Shown: positions 44,925-53,358 of the stretch, in pieces
Layout: every line of letters starts with the position of its first letter
Numbering within the stretch: position 1 is the first letter of the stretch
Origin: JBHHUI01 sp965248775
Lineage (GTDB): Bacteria; Chloroflexota; Anaerolineae; Anaerolineales; JBHHUI01
NCBI GenBank assembly: GCA_965248775.1
Contig: OZ252150.1
Location: 2,170,001-2,234,000, forward strand
Length of the DNA: 64,000 nucleotides
Direction: 5' to 3'
Notes under the pieces: generated by a model
Told to the model about the DNA's origin: nothing
Database searches by the model: none
Seen by the model: the letters and a program-made list of their open reading frames with translations, nothing else
Program-made: the position numbers and the translations under genes

Positions 44925-45681
44925 ATTGATTAATGTTGATCGAGCAATCCGCTCTGCACTACGAGAAAAAAAGCATGTATTAATATTGGCAGGCGAGTTT
45001 TCTATCGCCTCGGAGTTGTCAGCCGATAAGCAGCGTCTGTGGACAGATTGGGCCGACTTGGAGCTGGATAACTATTTGAAAGATGCTGGCCGCTTTCGAC
45101 AGCGTCGCTTTGGCCTTTTCTATATGCTACCCAGTACTGGAGAACTGCTCCCTTTGCAGCTGGCTGCGTACATCCAATCGCGCGAAATCAATACCTATGC
45201 CGGAGGCATTGCGCGTGAATTTGCACCTTTAGTAGATACAACTCTGACCAATCAATTTTTACACGAGCTGATTAAATTCAACTTCCGACAGTTTCCGGTC
45301 GACAGCAGCCGGACACACCAACCGTGGGAAATTGATGTTCATCAATTCCGGATTGTGGCCTCTCAAGATGAACAAGGTCAGCCAACGCCAGAGGGCATTC
45401 ATCATGATGGGGATGATTTCAATTGCATCCACTTGATTGGTCGCCAAAATGCAACGTGTGGGATAAATACCGTTTACGACAATGACCTTAAACCGCTGAC
45501 GAGCTGCACATTGCTTCAACCCATGGACTCGATTATGGTGTGGGATCCACACGTGATGCATGGAGTCACCCCTATCCATCCGGAAAACCCAAGTGAGTCA
45601 GCAATACGCGATGTACTGGTAATCGGCTATAACCATCGCCCCGATCTTAAACGGCCGGTAGGGAAGTGGGGTTGCATATGA
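44914..45681 (+). CDS. 2-oxoglutarate/Fe(II) dioxygenase (2OG-Fe_Oxy_2 / isoleucine-hydroxylase-like)
   Basis: A 255-residue oxygenase expected to hydroxylate or desaturate a small substrate with 2-oxoglutarate, O2 and Fe(II). The start ATG 44914 is supported by the duplicated leader; an upstream ATG at 44893 is possible. The metal triad is visible: His163 and Asp165 in GIHHDGDDFNCIHLIG and His216 in DPHVMHGVTPI; Arg232 (IRDVLVIGYN) would bind 2-oxoglutarate. It is the first gene of the phosphonate operon and overlaps the next start by four bases (ATGA), so it probably tailors a phosphonate or its lipid-linked form. The exact substrate is unknown. Confidence 0.83.
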   Translation: MNKELINVDRAIRSALREKKHVLILAGEFSIASELSADKQRLWTDWADLELDNYLKDAGRFRQRRFGLFYMLPSTGELLPLQLAAYIQSREINTYAGGIAREFAPLVDTTLTNQFLHELIKFNFRQFPVDSSRTHQPWEIDVHQFRIVASQDEQGQPTPEGIHHDGDDFNCIHLIGRQNATCGINTVYDNDLKPLTSCTLLQPMDSIMVWDPHVMHGVTPIHPENPSESAIRDVLVIGYNHRPDLKRPVGKWGCI

Positions 45682-47342
45682 GCAAGGCAGCCATACTGCG
45701 TTACCGGCTCGAACGACCGGGCATTACTAAGATAGTCGGCGCTCATAATGCATTGGGGGCGAAATTGGCGGAACGGGCGGGCTTTGATGGCGTCTGGTCC
45801 AGTGGGTTAGAAATCTCGACATCCTATGCGGTGCCGGATGCCAATATCCTGACAATGTCAGAATATCTAGCTACAGCTGCGGCCATGGCGAATGCTGTAA
45901 ATATTCCTATCGTGGCCGACTGTGATACTGGCTATGGGAACTCAAACAATGTGATCCACATGGTGCATAAGTTTGAGGCGGCCGGAGTCGCGGCAGTTTG
46001 CATCGAGGATAAGCTCTTCCCTAAAGTCAACAGTTTTGTTCCTGGCCGACAAGACCTGGCGCCCATCGCCGAGTTTGTGGGCAAGATCATGGCTGCCAAG
46101 AATGCCCAGTGTAATGACGATTTCATGGTAATTGCGCGCGTTGAAGCGCTTATTGCAGGATTGGGCCATGATGAGGCGCTCAAACGGGCGCATGCCTATG
46201 TCGATGCAGGGGCTGATGCCATTTTGATGCATAACAAATCAGCCTCGCCACAACCGATCGTGGATTTCCTTCAGGCATGGGATTTCAGCGCGCCTGTAGT
46301 GGTGGTGCCGACTACCTACTACACCATCAGTGCTCAAGAGTTGGAAGACCTGGGCGTTAAGATGGTTATCTACGCCAACCATGGTTTGCGAGCGGCCATC
46401 AGTGCTATGGAGGAAGTCTTCCACGAAATCCAGAGAGAGGGGTCTACAGGACTTGTCGAAGGACGTATCGCGCCTATGAAACTTGTTTTCGAATTGCAGG
46501 GCATGCCTCTCTTGAAGCAAGACGAGGAGATATACCTGCGTACCGCAATGCCACGGACCCGCGCGCTCGTTCCGGCTGCTGGCGATCATCTGGATGAATA
46601 CTCGATGAAGGATATCGCATCAGATATTCCGATGGCAATGTTAGACGTGAATGGCAAGCCCCTGCTCCAACGCCAGATGGAGGTTCTGAATTTGGCGGGC
46701 GTTGGTGATGTAACGGTAGTTGGGGGCTACAAAATGAAGCGGATTAATGTTGGAGGCACTAAATTATTGGCTAATCCTGAATGGCAGGAAACGGGTGAGA
46801 TGGTTTCCATTTTGCAGGGAGCCAATGGTTACAAAGGGCGTACGCTTATTGCTTACAGTGACATCTTATTTGACGTCGAGCCTTTAGAGAGGCTACTGGG
46901 TAGCGAAGCTGACATTACTCTCTTGATAGATCGCACCTTCAAAGGAAAGCAATATACATCGGAGCGTCGCATCGATCTAGTCAAACTGGCTCAACCTTTT
47001 TCTAATGGGCACCGGTCGCTGAATAACGGTAGCCGGCATCAAGTGCTACGAATTGGACAGAACGTGCGGCCTGAAGAAGCTGACTGTGAGTTTGTGGGGT
47101 TGGCGCTATTCTCCGCTGCTAGCTTCTCTTTGTTGTGCGAAGACTATGAGGCCGTGCTGAAGCGCCCGCAGACTGAAGCTTTCCAAGAAGCGTTGTCACC
47201 CAGACAAGCTTCGTTGACTGATATTTTGCAGGAACTAATCGATGCGGGACACGAGGTTATTGCTATTGAAGTGTCATCCGGATGGATGGAAATTCACTCG
47301 TTTGATGATTATCGGTTAGCGTGTGAATTGGTAGCTCGCTAA
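45678..47342 (+). CDS. pepM: Phosphoenolpyruvate mutase fused to a nucleotidyltransferase-like domain
   Basis: A 554-residue bifunctional-looking protein. Residues 1-285 are PEP mutase, which forms the C-P bond by converting phosphoenolpyruvate to phosphonopyruvate. The defining motif EDKLFPKVNSF is at 110-120, with metal ligands in ADCDTGYGN (80-88). Residues 295-554 are a nucleotidyltransferase fold (ALVPAAGDHLDEYSM; DIPMAMLDVNGKPLLQRQME). Its loop lacks the usual GxGxR and the Lys of the P-K motif (Met319), so it may be inactive or altered. The start at 45678 overlaps the dioxygenase stop (ATGA). The gene is the committed step of the cluster. Confidence 0.94.
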   Translation: MSKAAILRYRLERPGITKIVGAHNALGAKLAERAGFDGVWSSGLEISTSYAVPDANILTMSEYLATAAAMANAVNIPIVADCDTGYGNSNNVIHMVHKFEAAGVAAVCIEDKLFPKVNSFVPGRQDLAPIAEFVGKIMAAKNAQCNDDFMVIARVEALIAGLGHDEALKRAHAYVDAGADAILMHNKSASPQPIVDFLQAWDFSAPVVVVPTTYYTISAQELEDLGVKMVIYANHGLRAAISAMEEVFHEIQREGSTGLVEGRIAPMKLVFELQGMPLLKQDEEIYLRTAMPRTRALVPAAGDHLDEYSMKDIASDIPMAMLDVNGKPLLQRQMEVLNLAGVGDVTVVGGYKMKRINVGGTKLLANPEWQETGEMVSILQGANGYKGRTLIAYSDILFDVEPLERLLGSEADITLLIDRTFKGKQYTSERRIDLVKLAQPFSNGHRSLNNGSRHQVLRIGQNVRPEEADCEFVGLALFSAASFSLLCEDYEAVLKRPQTEAFQEALSPRQASLTDILQELIDAGHEVIAIEVSSGWMEIHSFDDYRLACELVAR

Positions 47343-47354
47343 CATTGGAAATAC

Positions 47355-48509
47355 GTGTTGATATCTTCTTCCAATTTCATTAATAAGTTAACCGAGCGTG
47401 GGGTTGGCCCATATTTGGGTGTGCCTTGCTCATTCCTTAAGCCGTTCATCAATTATGTCATTGATCGCGATGATTTGGTTTATGTTGCGGCAACGAACGA
47501 GGGTGAAGCTGTGGCAATTGCCAGTGGAGCCTATCTGGCCGGTCAGCGACCGGTGGTTATGTTCCAGAACTCAGGGTTGGGTAATGCTGTTAGCCCGCTG
47601 GCCTCGCTCAATCATGTCTTTCACATTCCACTTCTGCTGATTACCACATGGCGGGGAGAACCGGGGTTGCAGGATGCACCACAGCACAAACTCATGGGAG
47701 AGATTACCGGTAAGCTGTTTGATGCATTGTGCGTGAAGCATGATTATTTCCCTGCAACAGTGGCAGAGATTGACCACAAGCTTGCCCAAGCAGAGGCGCA
47801 TATGCATCAGACGGGGCTTCCATATGCATTTATTATGCGCAAAGGAACGGTAGATGATTACCCGCTGCAGAGGGAGCCTCTTCAAGTTAAGCTCGCGCCG
47901 GGTCAGTTATTGCCGCCTGAACCAGAGCCAGCTGCCTATCTGCAACGCCACGAAGCTGTCGCTTTAGTCGCAGATGTTTTCGGAGAGAGGGCACTCATCA
48001 TAGCGACGACTGGAAAGACAGGGCGTGAGTTATACGCGTACCGGGATCGTGCGACTCACTTCTATATGATTGGTTCTATGGGGTGTGCTGCTAGTCTGGG
48101 GCTGGGCGTAGCTTTGCATCGCCCGCGTACGCCGACGGTGGTGATTGACGGAGACGGCGCGTTACTGATGCGCATGGAATCATTGGCTAGTATTGGTCGT
48201 CAGAAACCCCCGAACTTGATACACATCGTACTGGATAACGAAGCCTATGATTCGACGGGCGGGCAGCAATCCATCTCAGGCAGCGTGAGCTTCCCGGGGA
48301 TTGCGGTAGCCTGTGGGTATGCCACCGGTGCTACGCTAACGACGGCAGCGGGACTGACCGCTGCCATGGAAACAGCGTTGATTACGCCGGGCCCTCACTT
48401 GCTACACGTCAAGATTCGTATGGGGAGTGCTCCAAATGTGGGGCGCCCAACGCTCACTCCACCAGAGTATGCCAGCCGATTTCGGGAAGCGGCTTTGGCG
48501 CTGGAATGA
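47355..48509 (+). CDS. ppd: Phosphonopyruvate decarboxylase
   Basis: A 384-residue thiamine-diphosphate enzyme that decarboxylates phosphonopyruvate to phosphonoacetaldehyde, pulling the unfavourable mutase reaction forward. The first half carries the pyrimidine domain (GVPCSFLKPFINYV, AATNEGEAVAIASGAYLAG, where the Glu activates the cofactor). The second half has the TDP motif VVIDGDGALLMRMESLASIG with DNEAYDSTGGQQ (G-D-G...N). The start is GTG 47355 (TTG 47358 is also possible), 12 bases after the mutase. An aminotransferase or reductase for phosphonoacetaldehyde is not found nearby. Confidence 0.93.
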   Translation: MLISSSNFINKLTERGVGPYLGVPCSFLKPFINYVIDRDDLVYVAATNEGEAVAIASGAYLAGQRPVVMFQNSGLGNAVSPLASLNHVFHIPLLLITTWRGEPGLQDAPQHKLMGEITGKLFDALCVKHDYFPATVAEIDHKLAQAEAHMHQTGLPYAFIMRKGTVDDYPLQREPLQVKLAPGQLLPPEPEPAAYLQRHEAVALVADVFGERALIIATTGKTGRELYAYRDRATHFYMIGSMGCAASLGLGVALHRPRTPTVVIDGDGALLMRMESLASIGRQKPPNLIHIVLDNEAYDSTGGQQSISGSVSFPGIAVACGYATGATLTTAAGLTAAMETALITPGPHLLHVKIRMGSAPNVGRPTLTPPEYASRFREAALALE

Positions 48510-48580
48510 TTGCAATGGTTCAGCTGATGTCCTGTCGTATCGCATATGCATATTCATGACTTCTCGAACAGGCTCTAAAT

Positions 48581-48684
48581 AAGGTTTATTGGTCGAAACT
48601 TAACAGGAACAGAAGACTCATAAATATTTTGTGTCAATACGAGAAACCCAAAAGAGGAATTGGGACCTAACGAGATGAACAAGG
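48581..48684 (+). repeat. Duplicated leader segment, copy 2
   Basis: This copy resembles 44835-44924 and carries the same ATGAACAAGG block (ATG 48675). It lies between the decarboxylase stop and the nucleotidyltransferase gene, so it may provide a second promoter or be a relic of gene duplication. Confidence 0.68.
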
Positions 48685-48737
48685 TTAGCCAACTCCGGAA
48701 AGCACTTGCCTTGAATGAAGATGGCAAGAATATCTAA
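48675..48737 (+). pseudogene. Truncated 5' end of a dioxygenase-like gene (20 codons)
   Basis: From ATG 48675 the frame reads MNKVSQLRKALALNEDGKNI and stops at TAA 48735. The intact gene begins MNKELINVDRAIRSALREKK. The shared leader and start suggest a truncated copy; it could also be a leader peptide for the nucleotidyltransferase gene that begins 15 bases later. Confidence 0.45.
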
Positions 48738-48751
48738 ATTAAGGAGATGTT

Positions 48752-49507
48752 TTGACGACAGATACATTGCAAGTGGCTGTAATTCTGGCCGCCGGCATGG
48801 GTACAAGACTCAAGGAGGTGGGGGAAACCAAGCCGAAAGGATTTCTCCGCCTGGGGGTGCGTCCGATTATTCTAGAATCTATCGACAAGCTGCTCCAAGC
48901 AGGTATCAGACAAATTATCATTGTCACCGGTCATCAATTTAGATTCTACGAACGTCTCAAGGAATCCTATCCGAGCATAATTGAAACCGTCCATAATAGC
49001 CAATATGCCCGCTCGGGTAGTATGTATTCACTCTATTGTGCCCGCGAGCGACTGACAGAGGATTTTTTGCTGCTCGAATCGGACATTATCTATGAAGAAC
49101 GTGCCCTCTCAGAAATATTGCGGTTTCCAAAAGATAATGGCGTGCTTCTATCCGGTCCTACTGCTTCTGGCGATGAAATATATGTTGCCGTGAATGGGGA
49201 GCAGATCACAGGGATGTCAAAAGACCTTGGACCGATCAGTTCTAATATAGCCGGTGAACTGGTGGGCATCACCAAGGTATCCCGATTCTTATTTAACGAG
49301 ATGATCGCTGCCGCCGAAGCTATGTTTGGACGCACACTTCAGGTAGCCTATGAAACCGACTGTTTAGCGACCGTCGCGTCATGGTTCCCTCTTTTTTACC
49401 ATCTTGTCCCCGACCTTATCTGGTCAGAAATTGATGATCCTCTGGGTTATAAACGTGCCAAAAACAGAGTCTATCCGACGATTATTGATTCAGCGCAGGC
49501 AGTGTGA
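48752..49507 (+). CDS. Nucleotidyltransferase (phosphocholine/2-aminoethylphosphonate cytidylyltransferase-like)
   Basis: A 251-residue stand-alone NTP transferase. It starts at TTG 48752 with AAGGAG at 48741-48746. The nucleotide-binding loop is canonical (VILAAGMGTRLKEVGETKPK, residues 9-28), followed by the metal-binding region FLLLESDIIYEERAL. It resembles LicC/PntC enzymes that make CDP-choline or CDP-2-aminoethylphosphonate. Placed between phosphonopyruvate decarboxylase and a CDP-alcohol phosphatidyltransferase, it most likely activates the phosphonate with CTP. It has the full motif that the mutase-fused domain lacks, so it is probably the working activator. Confidence 0.86.
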   Translation: MTTDTLQVAVILAAGMGTRLKEVGETKPKGFLRLGVRPIILESIDKLLQAGIRQIIIVTGHQFRFYERLKESYPSIIETVHNSQYARSGSMYSLYCARERLTEDFLLLESDIIYEERALSEILRFPKDNGVLLSGPTASGDEIYVAVNGEQITGMSKDLGPISSNIAGELVGITKVSRFLFNEMIAAAEAMFGRTLQVAYETDCLATVASWFPLFYHLVPDLIWSEIDDPLGYKRAKNRVYPTIIDSAQAV

Positions 49508-49590
49508 TAAGAGTGAGTCCTCATGGAGAGCACCTACACCAATGAAGCTCGGTTCTCTTCACGGTTTTTAATCTGGCGTCGAGCGTATGC

Positions 49591-50304
49591 ATGACTAGTT
49601 CTACTTCTTCAAAAAACAATATTGATACCAGCCATCGGTTTCCAAACCTGGCCAAACCTGAAAGCGATGGCGCTTTTTGTTACCACGTTCAACGTAGAAT
49701 TTCTTGTTTGATCAGTGCCTATTGTCATACGTTAGGTATGTCGCCAAACACCGCTACTTCCATTGGCTTTTGTTTGGCAGTTGGCGCGGCGCTTTTTATT
49801 TATTTCCACTATTATCTTGTGGGGGTTCTGTTCATACAACTGTTTGGGCTTTGGTCCTGTGTTGATGGAGAATTGGCGCGCCTGAGTGGAAAGACAAGCA
49901 CCCTAGGGGATTTCTTTGATACGATGGTCGACCGGGCAGCCGAGTTTATGATTGTTGCCGGCCTACTCTTCTCATTGAAAGCCTCTCCACCGGTGCCTTT
50001 TTGGGAACCCTTTCTCTTTACCTATATGGGAGGCGTTTTTCTGATCACGGCTTCGTCGGAAAAATTTCGCTCTGCGTATCACAGAAACTATCCCAAAAAG
50101 AGGCTTGAGCCTTTATTCACTTGGCTGTGCGCGGGGAGTGATATCAGGTTGCTTTATCTCTCTCTCGGGGTAGTTTGGTTGGCGCTCACGGGAAACGCTG
50201 TCGTTCTTTCCTGGCTGATATTGATGATGACTATAACTTTGTACATCAATTTTCTGTTTCGTCTCTGGAGAGTGATTCAACTTGATCAATCAATCTCCTC
50301 ATAG
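49591..50304 (+). CDS. CDP-alcohol phosphatidyltransferase-family membrane enzyme
   Basis: A 237-residue multi-pass membrane enzyme that would transfer the phosphonate from its CDP form to a lipid or polyol acceptor. The CDP-alcohol motif is LWSCVDGELARLSGKTSTLG then DFFDTMVDRAAE (residues about 88-120). Of the usual D-x2-D-G-x2-A-R-x8-G-x3-D-x3-D residues, the first Asp is replaced by Ser (Ser-Cys-Val-Asp-Gly); the other three acidic residues are in place. About six helices follow the family plan. The gene ends 19 bases inside the convergent histidine phosphatase gene. A phosphonolipid product is the simplest reading. Confidence 0.84.
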   Translation: MTSSTSSKNNIDTSHRFPNLAKPESDGAFCYHVQRRISCLISAYCHTLGMSPNTATSIGFCLAVGAALFIYFHYYLVGVLFIQLFGLWSCVDGELARLSGKTSTLGDFFDTMVDRAAEFMIVAGLLFSLKASPPVPFWEPFLFTYMGGVFLITASSEKFRSAYHRNYPKKRLEPLFTWLCAGSDIRLLYLSLGVVWLALTGNAVVLSWLILMMTITLYINFLFRLWRVIQLDQSISS

Positions 50305-50972
50305 CCGGAAATTATTTCCACCTCACCAATCGGCGACTTGATTTTCAGCAAATAGACTTCCTTGCTCTGAGGAGCAAATATATAGAGCCAATTGTTTCGA
50401 TGTTCGACTCGATATCCTGCTTTAAAGTCCAAGCCGAGCAGACTCATCATTAGCATCTTGTTGACATTTCTATGGGCGACGACCAGGACGTGCCCATCTT
50501 GGGCAACTGAACGCAAAATCTCTTGTAGGGGGTTTTGAATTCGCGCATAAACTGCCTTAAGGTTCTCACCCCCTCCGGGAAGAGCCACGTTAATTTCATC
50601 CTGTAAGAACTCGCCATACATTTTTTTTGAGTAGTCATCAGAAAAGTTAATCTTATGCTCGCCTTCAAATACGCCGAGCTTTGCCTCATTTAACGCAGGC
50701 ATAATTTTGAGTGGGATTTTCTTTTCTTCAATCAGGGGCTGGGCCGTTTGTAATGTTCTTTGCAGGGCGCTTGTATAAATTTTTACCAGCGCCACCGGTT
50801 GAAGATGAAAGAAAAGGTTCTTGCTCTGTTGAAAGCCTTTTGGGCTAAGAGGACGGTTTTGCTGCCCTTGGATCAACCCCAAAGCATTCCAGTCTGTCTC
50901 TCCGTGGCGGGCCAGTAGCAAGCAGTTTTGTTGCAAAGTGTCTAGAAAATTATGGAGCGACGAGTAGATCAT
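50286..50972 (-). CDS. Histidine phosphatase (phosphoglycerate-mutase-like) superfamily protein
   Basis: A 228-residue phosphatase. The catalytic histidine is in LLLARHGETDWNALGLIQGQ, the second in VLVVAHRNVNKMLM, and TSALQRTLQTA and ALNEAKLGVFEGE complete the fold. I start at ATG 50972; an upstream ATG at 51014 adds 14 residues without support. It converges on the phosphatidyltransferase gene and overlaps its end by 19 bases. It might act on a phosphorylated or phosphonylated intermediate of the cluster, but opposite orientation makes the link weak. Confidence 0.86.
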   Translation of the reverse strand: MIYSSLHNFLDTLQQNCLLLARHGETDWNALGLIQGQQNRPLSPKGFQQSKNLFFHLQPVALVKIYTSALQRTLQTAQPLIEEKKIPLKIMPALNEAKLGVFEGEHKINFSDDYSKKMYGEFLQDEINVALPGGGENLKAVYARIQNPLQEILRSVAQDGHVLVVAHRNVNKMLMMSLLGLDFKAGYRVEHRNNWLYIFAPQSKEVYLLKIKSPIGEVEIISGYEEID

Positions 50973-51059
50973 ATGGGCAGTAAATAAGCGAAAGTCGGGA
51001 GCTCCGGCTGACAAAGATAGGGTTGCGCACTGGCGATCGGCGTTCAGGCGCGCCTAAAG

Positions 51060-51407
51060 TTACCATTCGCGGGCGATGAGCGCATTGTCTATATAGCACC
51101 ACAGCCAGTTGTCGCCGGGCGTAGTAGCACGTACAAGCGGGTGACCGGTCTCTTCAAAATGCTTCCGCACGTGCTTGTTTTTCGACGTGTCGCAGCAACC
51201 GACATAGCCACAAATGAGACACATGCGCAGATCGGGCCAGGAATCACCACGAGCAACACAATCCGCGCAGACATCCACATCAAGTTCTGTCTGTTGGATC
51301 AAGTTCAGGTGTGAACACGGTTTCTCGCGCAGCGTGCGCGTGAACAGCAAACGCAACAGCGGTAAGGGAATACGGAAGGGGAATCTTCGGATGGCTCGTT
51401 GTCCCAT
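51060..51407 (-). CDS. UBP-type zinc-finger domain protein
   Basis: A 115-residue protein whose main feature is a UBP zinc finger: CSHLNLI, VDVCADCVARGDSWPDLRMC, LICGYVGCCDTSKNKHVRKH, FEETGHPLVRAT and WLWCYIDN. In eukaryotes this domain binds ubiquitin C-termini; bacterial copies are usually small stand-alone genes of unknown role. I start at ATG 51407, just after the cysteine-synthase-like stop (51418), so the two genes probably form an operon. The N-terminal basic stretch (RAIRRFPFRIPLPLLRLLF) may contact membrane or nucleic acid. Confidence 0.84.
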   Translation of the reverse strand: MGQRAIRRFPFRIPLPLLRLLFTRTLREKPCSHLNLIQQTELDVDVCADCVARGDSWPDLRMCLICGYVGCCDTSKNKHVRKHFEETGHPLVRATTPGDNWLWCYIDNALIAREW

Positions 51408-51417
51408 TACTATCGAT

Positions 51418-52416
51418 TTAAACCACGTAATGCTCGTTTGGGTATTCCGCGAAATACCGATCTCTCCAATCAACCAAGACGGTGACAATTTTTGAGCCCT
51501 TATTCATTTTCTTTGCCATCTCAACAGCTGCATAAACATTAGCCCCTGATGACATGCCGCAGAATAACCCCTCTTCTCTGCATAGTCGATCTGCCATATT
51601 TTTCGCATCTTCATTTCTAACGACAATCTCATGATCCATAATATTCTTTTCAAGAATATCCTCAATGATAAATCTCAACTTCGGCGCGCCAAAGCTTTCC
51701 AAGAATTTATGGACTGCACGAGATCGAGTCCATTCAATCCTAGGATCATCCGTTGGCACAACCCCGGAAACAGTTAAGTCTGGATTCGCCTCTTTCAATG
51801 TCTCAGCCACGCCAAGTAGCGTTCCACCCGTGCCGATGGAAGCAACCCAGGCATCAACTTCTCCATTCATCTGTTCCAATATTTCTTTCCCTGTTTGTTC
51901 CCGATGCGCCTTCGTATTATCCACATTGCATAATTGATTGGACCACCAGGCCGACGGATCACTCTCTTGCAGGTCATGGCACTGCTTCATTCTTATTGCA
52001 ACGAAGGCAGCCGCCCTTTCCACATCATCTAGTTCATCAATATTTTCTAAATGATCCTGCAAATCAATCGGAGTGACATTGCATCCAAATAATCTCGCGA
52101 TTCTAATCCTATCCGCAGGATTATAAGAACTGGAAAGCTGTGCCGGTAAAAATAGTTGGACCTTGTAGCCCTTCACTGCACCGACGAACGCCAGTGCGGG
52201 TCCCGTGTTTCCGGTAGATTGATCGACAATCGTTCCACCTGCTTTTAACTTTCCGCTTTTCTCGGCCTCTTCAATCATACAAAGCGCCATTCGATCTTTG
52301 ATACTTCCACCCGGATTCAGAAATTCACATTTAACGTATATTTCCACATCTGGCGATTCAATTACGCGAGTTAGTTTTAGTAAAGGTGTATTCCCAATTT
52401 GTCCAAGAATATTCAT
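51418..52416 (-). CDS. Cysteine-synthase-like PLP enzyme (fold type II)
   Basis: A 332-residue beta-substitution enzyme. The PLP lysine is in NPGGSIKDRMALCMIEEAEK (around residue 42), the substrate loop is STGNTGPALAFVGA (canonical form TSGNTG), the phosphate cup is GTGGTLLGVAETL, and GMSSGANVYAAVEMA closes the site. It would make cysteine or a related amino acid by replacing a leaving group at the beta carbon. The Thr-for-Ser changes and an insertion near residues 105-165 (HLENIDELDDVERAAAFVAI) suggest that it is not the housekeeping enzyme; a cystathionine synthase-like or specialised role is possible. A UBP zinc-finger gene follows in the same operon. Confidence 0.84.
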   Translation of the reverse strand: MNILGQIGNTPLLKLTRVIESPDVEIYVKCEFLNPGGSIKDRMALCMIEEAEKSGKLKAGGTIVDQSTGNTGPALAFVGAVKGYKVQLFLPAQLSSSYNPADRIRIARLFGCNVTPIDLQDHLENIDELDDVERAAAFVAIRMKQCHDLQESDPSAWWSNQLCNVDNTKAHREQTGKEILEQMNGEVDAWVASIGTGGTLLGVAETLKEANPDLTVSGVVPTDDPRIEWTRSRAVHKFLESFGAPKLRFIIEDILEKNIMDHEIVVRNEDAKNMADRLCREEGLFCGMSSGANVYAAVEMAKKMNKGSKIVTVLVDWRDRYFAEYPNEHYVV

Positions 52417-52645
52417 TTAGCAATCGTCTCCACAGTTATTATGACAGCCTTTATATAACAGCATCACTTCCAAACCCTGTTGGTTATAAACCCAAAAAGT
52501 GTGCGCGCCAAATGATAATGACTGGATATGCCTTTGCTATTGAAAATCATTCTAATCGGATTATTGATGGAGCTTTAATGGATTAGCGTTGGTATTATTC
52601 TCGCCGCTTTTTTAGATGCAAAAGTAAACACAGTTGTATAGTGCA
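52417..52645. other. Intergenic region, no gene supported
   Basis: AT-rich. The short open frames here have no ribosome site or family resemblance. It lies between the start of the cysteine-synthase-like gene and the end of the TetR gene and probably holds the former's promoter. Confidence 0.4.
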
Positions 52646-53245
52646 TTACACAGCTTGTCCCGTTGCGTTCAAGACTCCCGGCATAACCAGTTTGTAATAG
52701 AACTCGTCCATCTGCTCGGGTGAATAGGGCATATCATGGTCTAGCCACCAACGCAGTAATGTCAATACAGAATTAGCGACATAGTCAACCAATATCGGCA
52801 GCGGCACTTCGCGCTGCTGCGCATCAGGAAAATGTTCTGCCAAATGAGTCTCCAGGGCCTGGCACAATTGCTCATGGCTGGTTTTAAAAATCAAATCTGC
52901 GCCTTCCTTGCCCAACCCCGCCTTGTAAAGCCGATGTGCCTCCTGAGCATGTCGAAAGATCGCCAAGATCGAAACGAACTGAAAATCATGATCGCCCGCC
53001 CCATGCTCACCTCCCATATGCTCGCTCAGCTCTTGGTTTATTCTTTTTCCATGCACGCCCACCATTAATAAATCATCTTTATCCTGAAAATGCGCATAAA
53101 AGGTTGAACGGCCGACATTCGCGCGATCGATAATATCTTGCACTGTTGTTTTATCGTAACCCTTCTCCAAAATCAACTCCATCAACGCCTCTTCCAAGAG
53201 TTGACGAGTGCGCTGAATGCGTCGATCTTCCTTTTTTGTAGCCAT
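52646..53245 (-). CDS. TetR-family transcriptional regulator
   Basis: A 199-residue TetR-type repressor. I start at ATG 53245 (MATKKEDRRIQRTRQLLEEA) with GAGG nine bases upstream; the longer frame reads through the promoter. The helix-turn-helix is TTVQDIIDRANVGRSTFYAH with FQDKDDLL. The C-terminal ligand domain is divergent, as usual. It lies divergent from the two methyltransferases and the cation exporter, now separated by an IS110-family gene. A perfect palindrome at 53359-53377, 114 bases upstream, is a good candidate for its operator. Confidence 0.9.
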   Translation of the reverse strand: MATKKEDRRIQRTRQLLEEALMELILEKGYDKTTVQDIIDRANVGRSTFYAHFQDKDDLLMVGVHGKRINQELSEHMGGEHGAGDHDFQFVSILAIFRHAQEAHRLYKAGLGKEGADLIFKTSHEQLCQALETHLAEHFPDAQQREVPLPILVDYVANSVLTLLRWWLDHDMPYSPEQMDEFYYKLVMPGVLNATGQAV

Positions 53246-53358
53246 CAGACTCAGCCTCGTTTCCGTACAATTTGGTTCAAGTGTCCAAAAAGATACCTTT
53301 AATGCGAATTGTAGATTGAAGGCTCGAAAATCAGCCCATATACTAAAAAACGCAGAAT

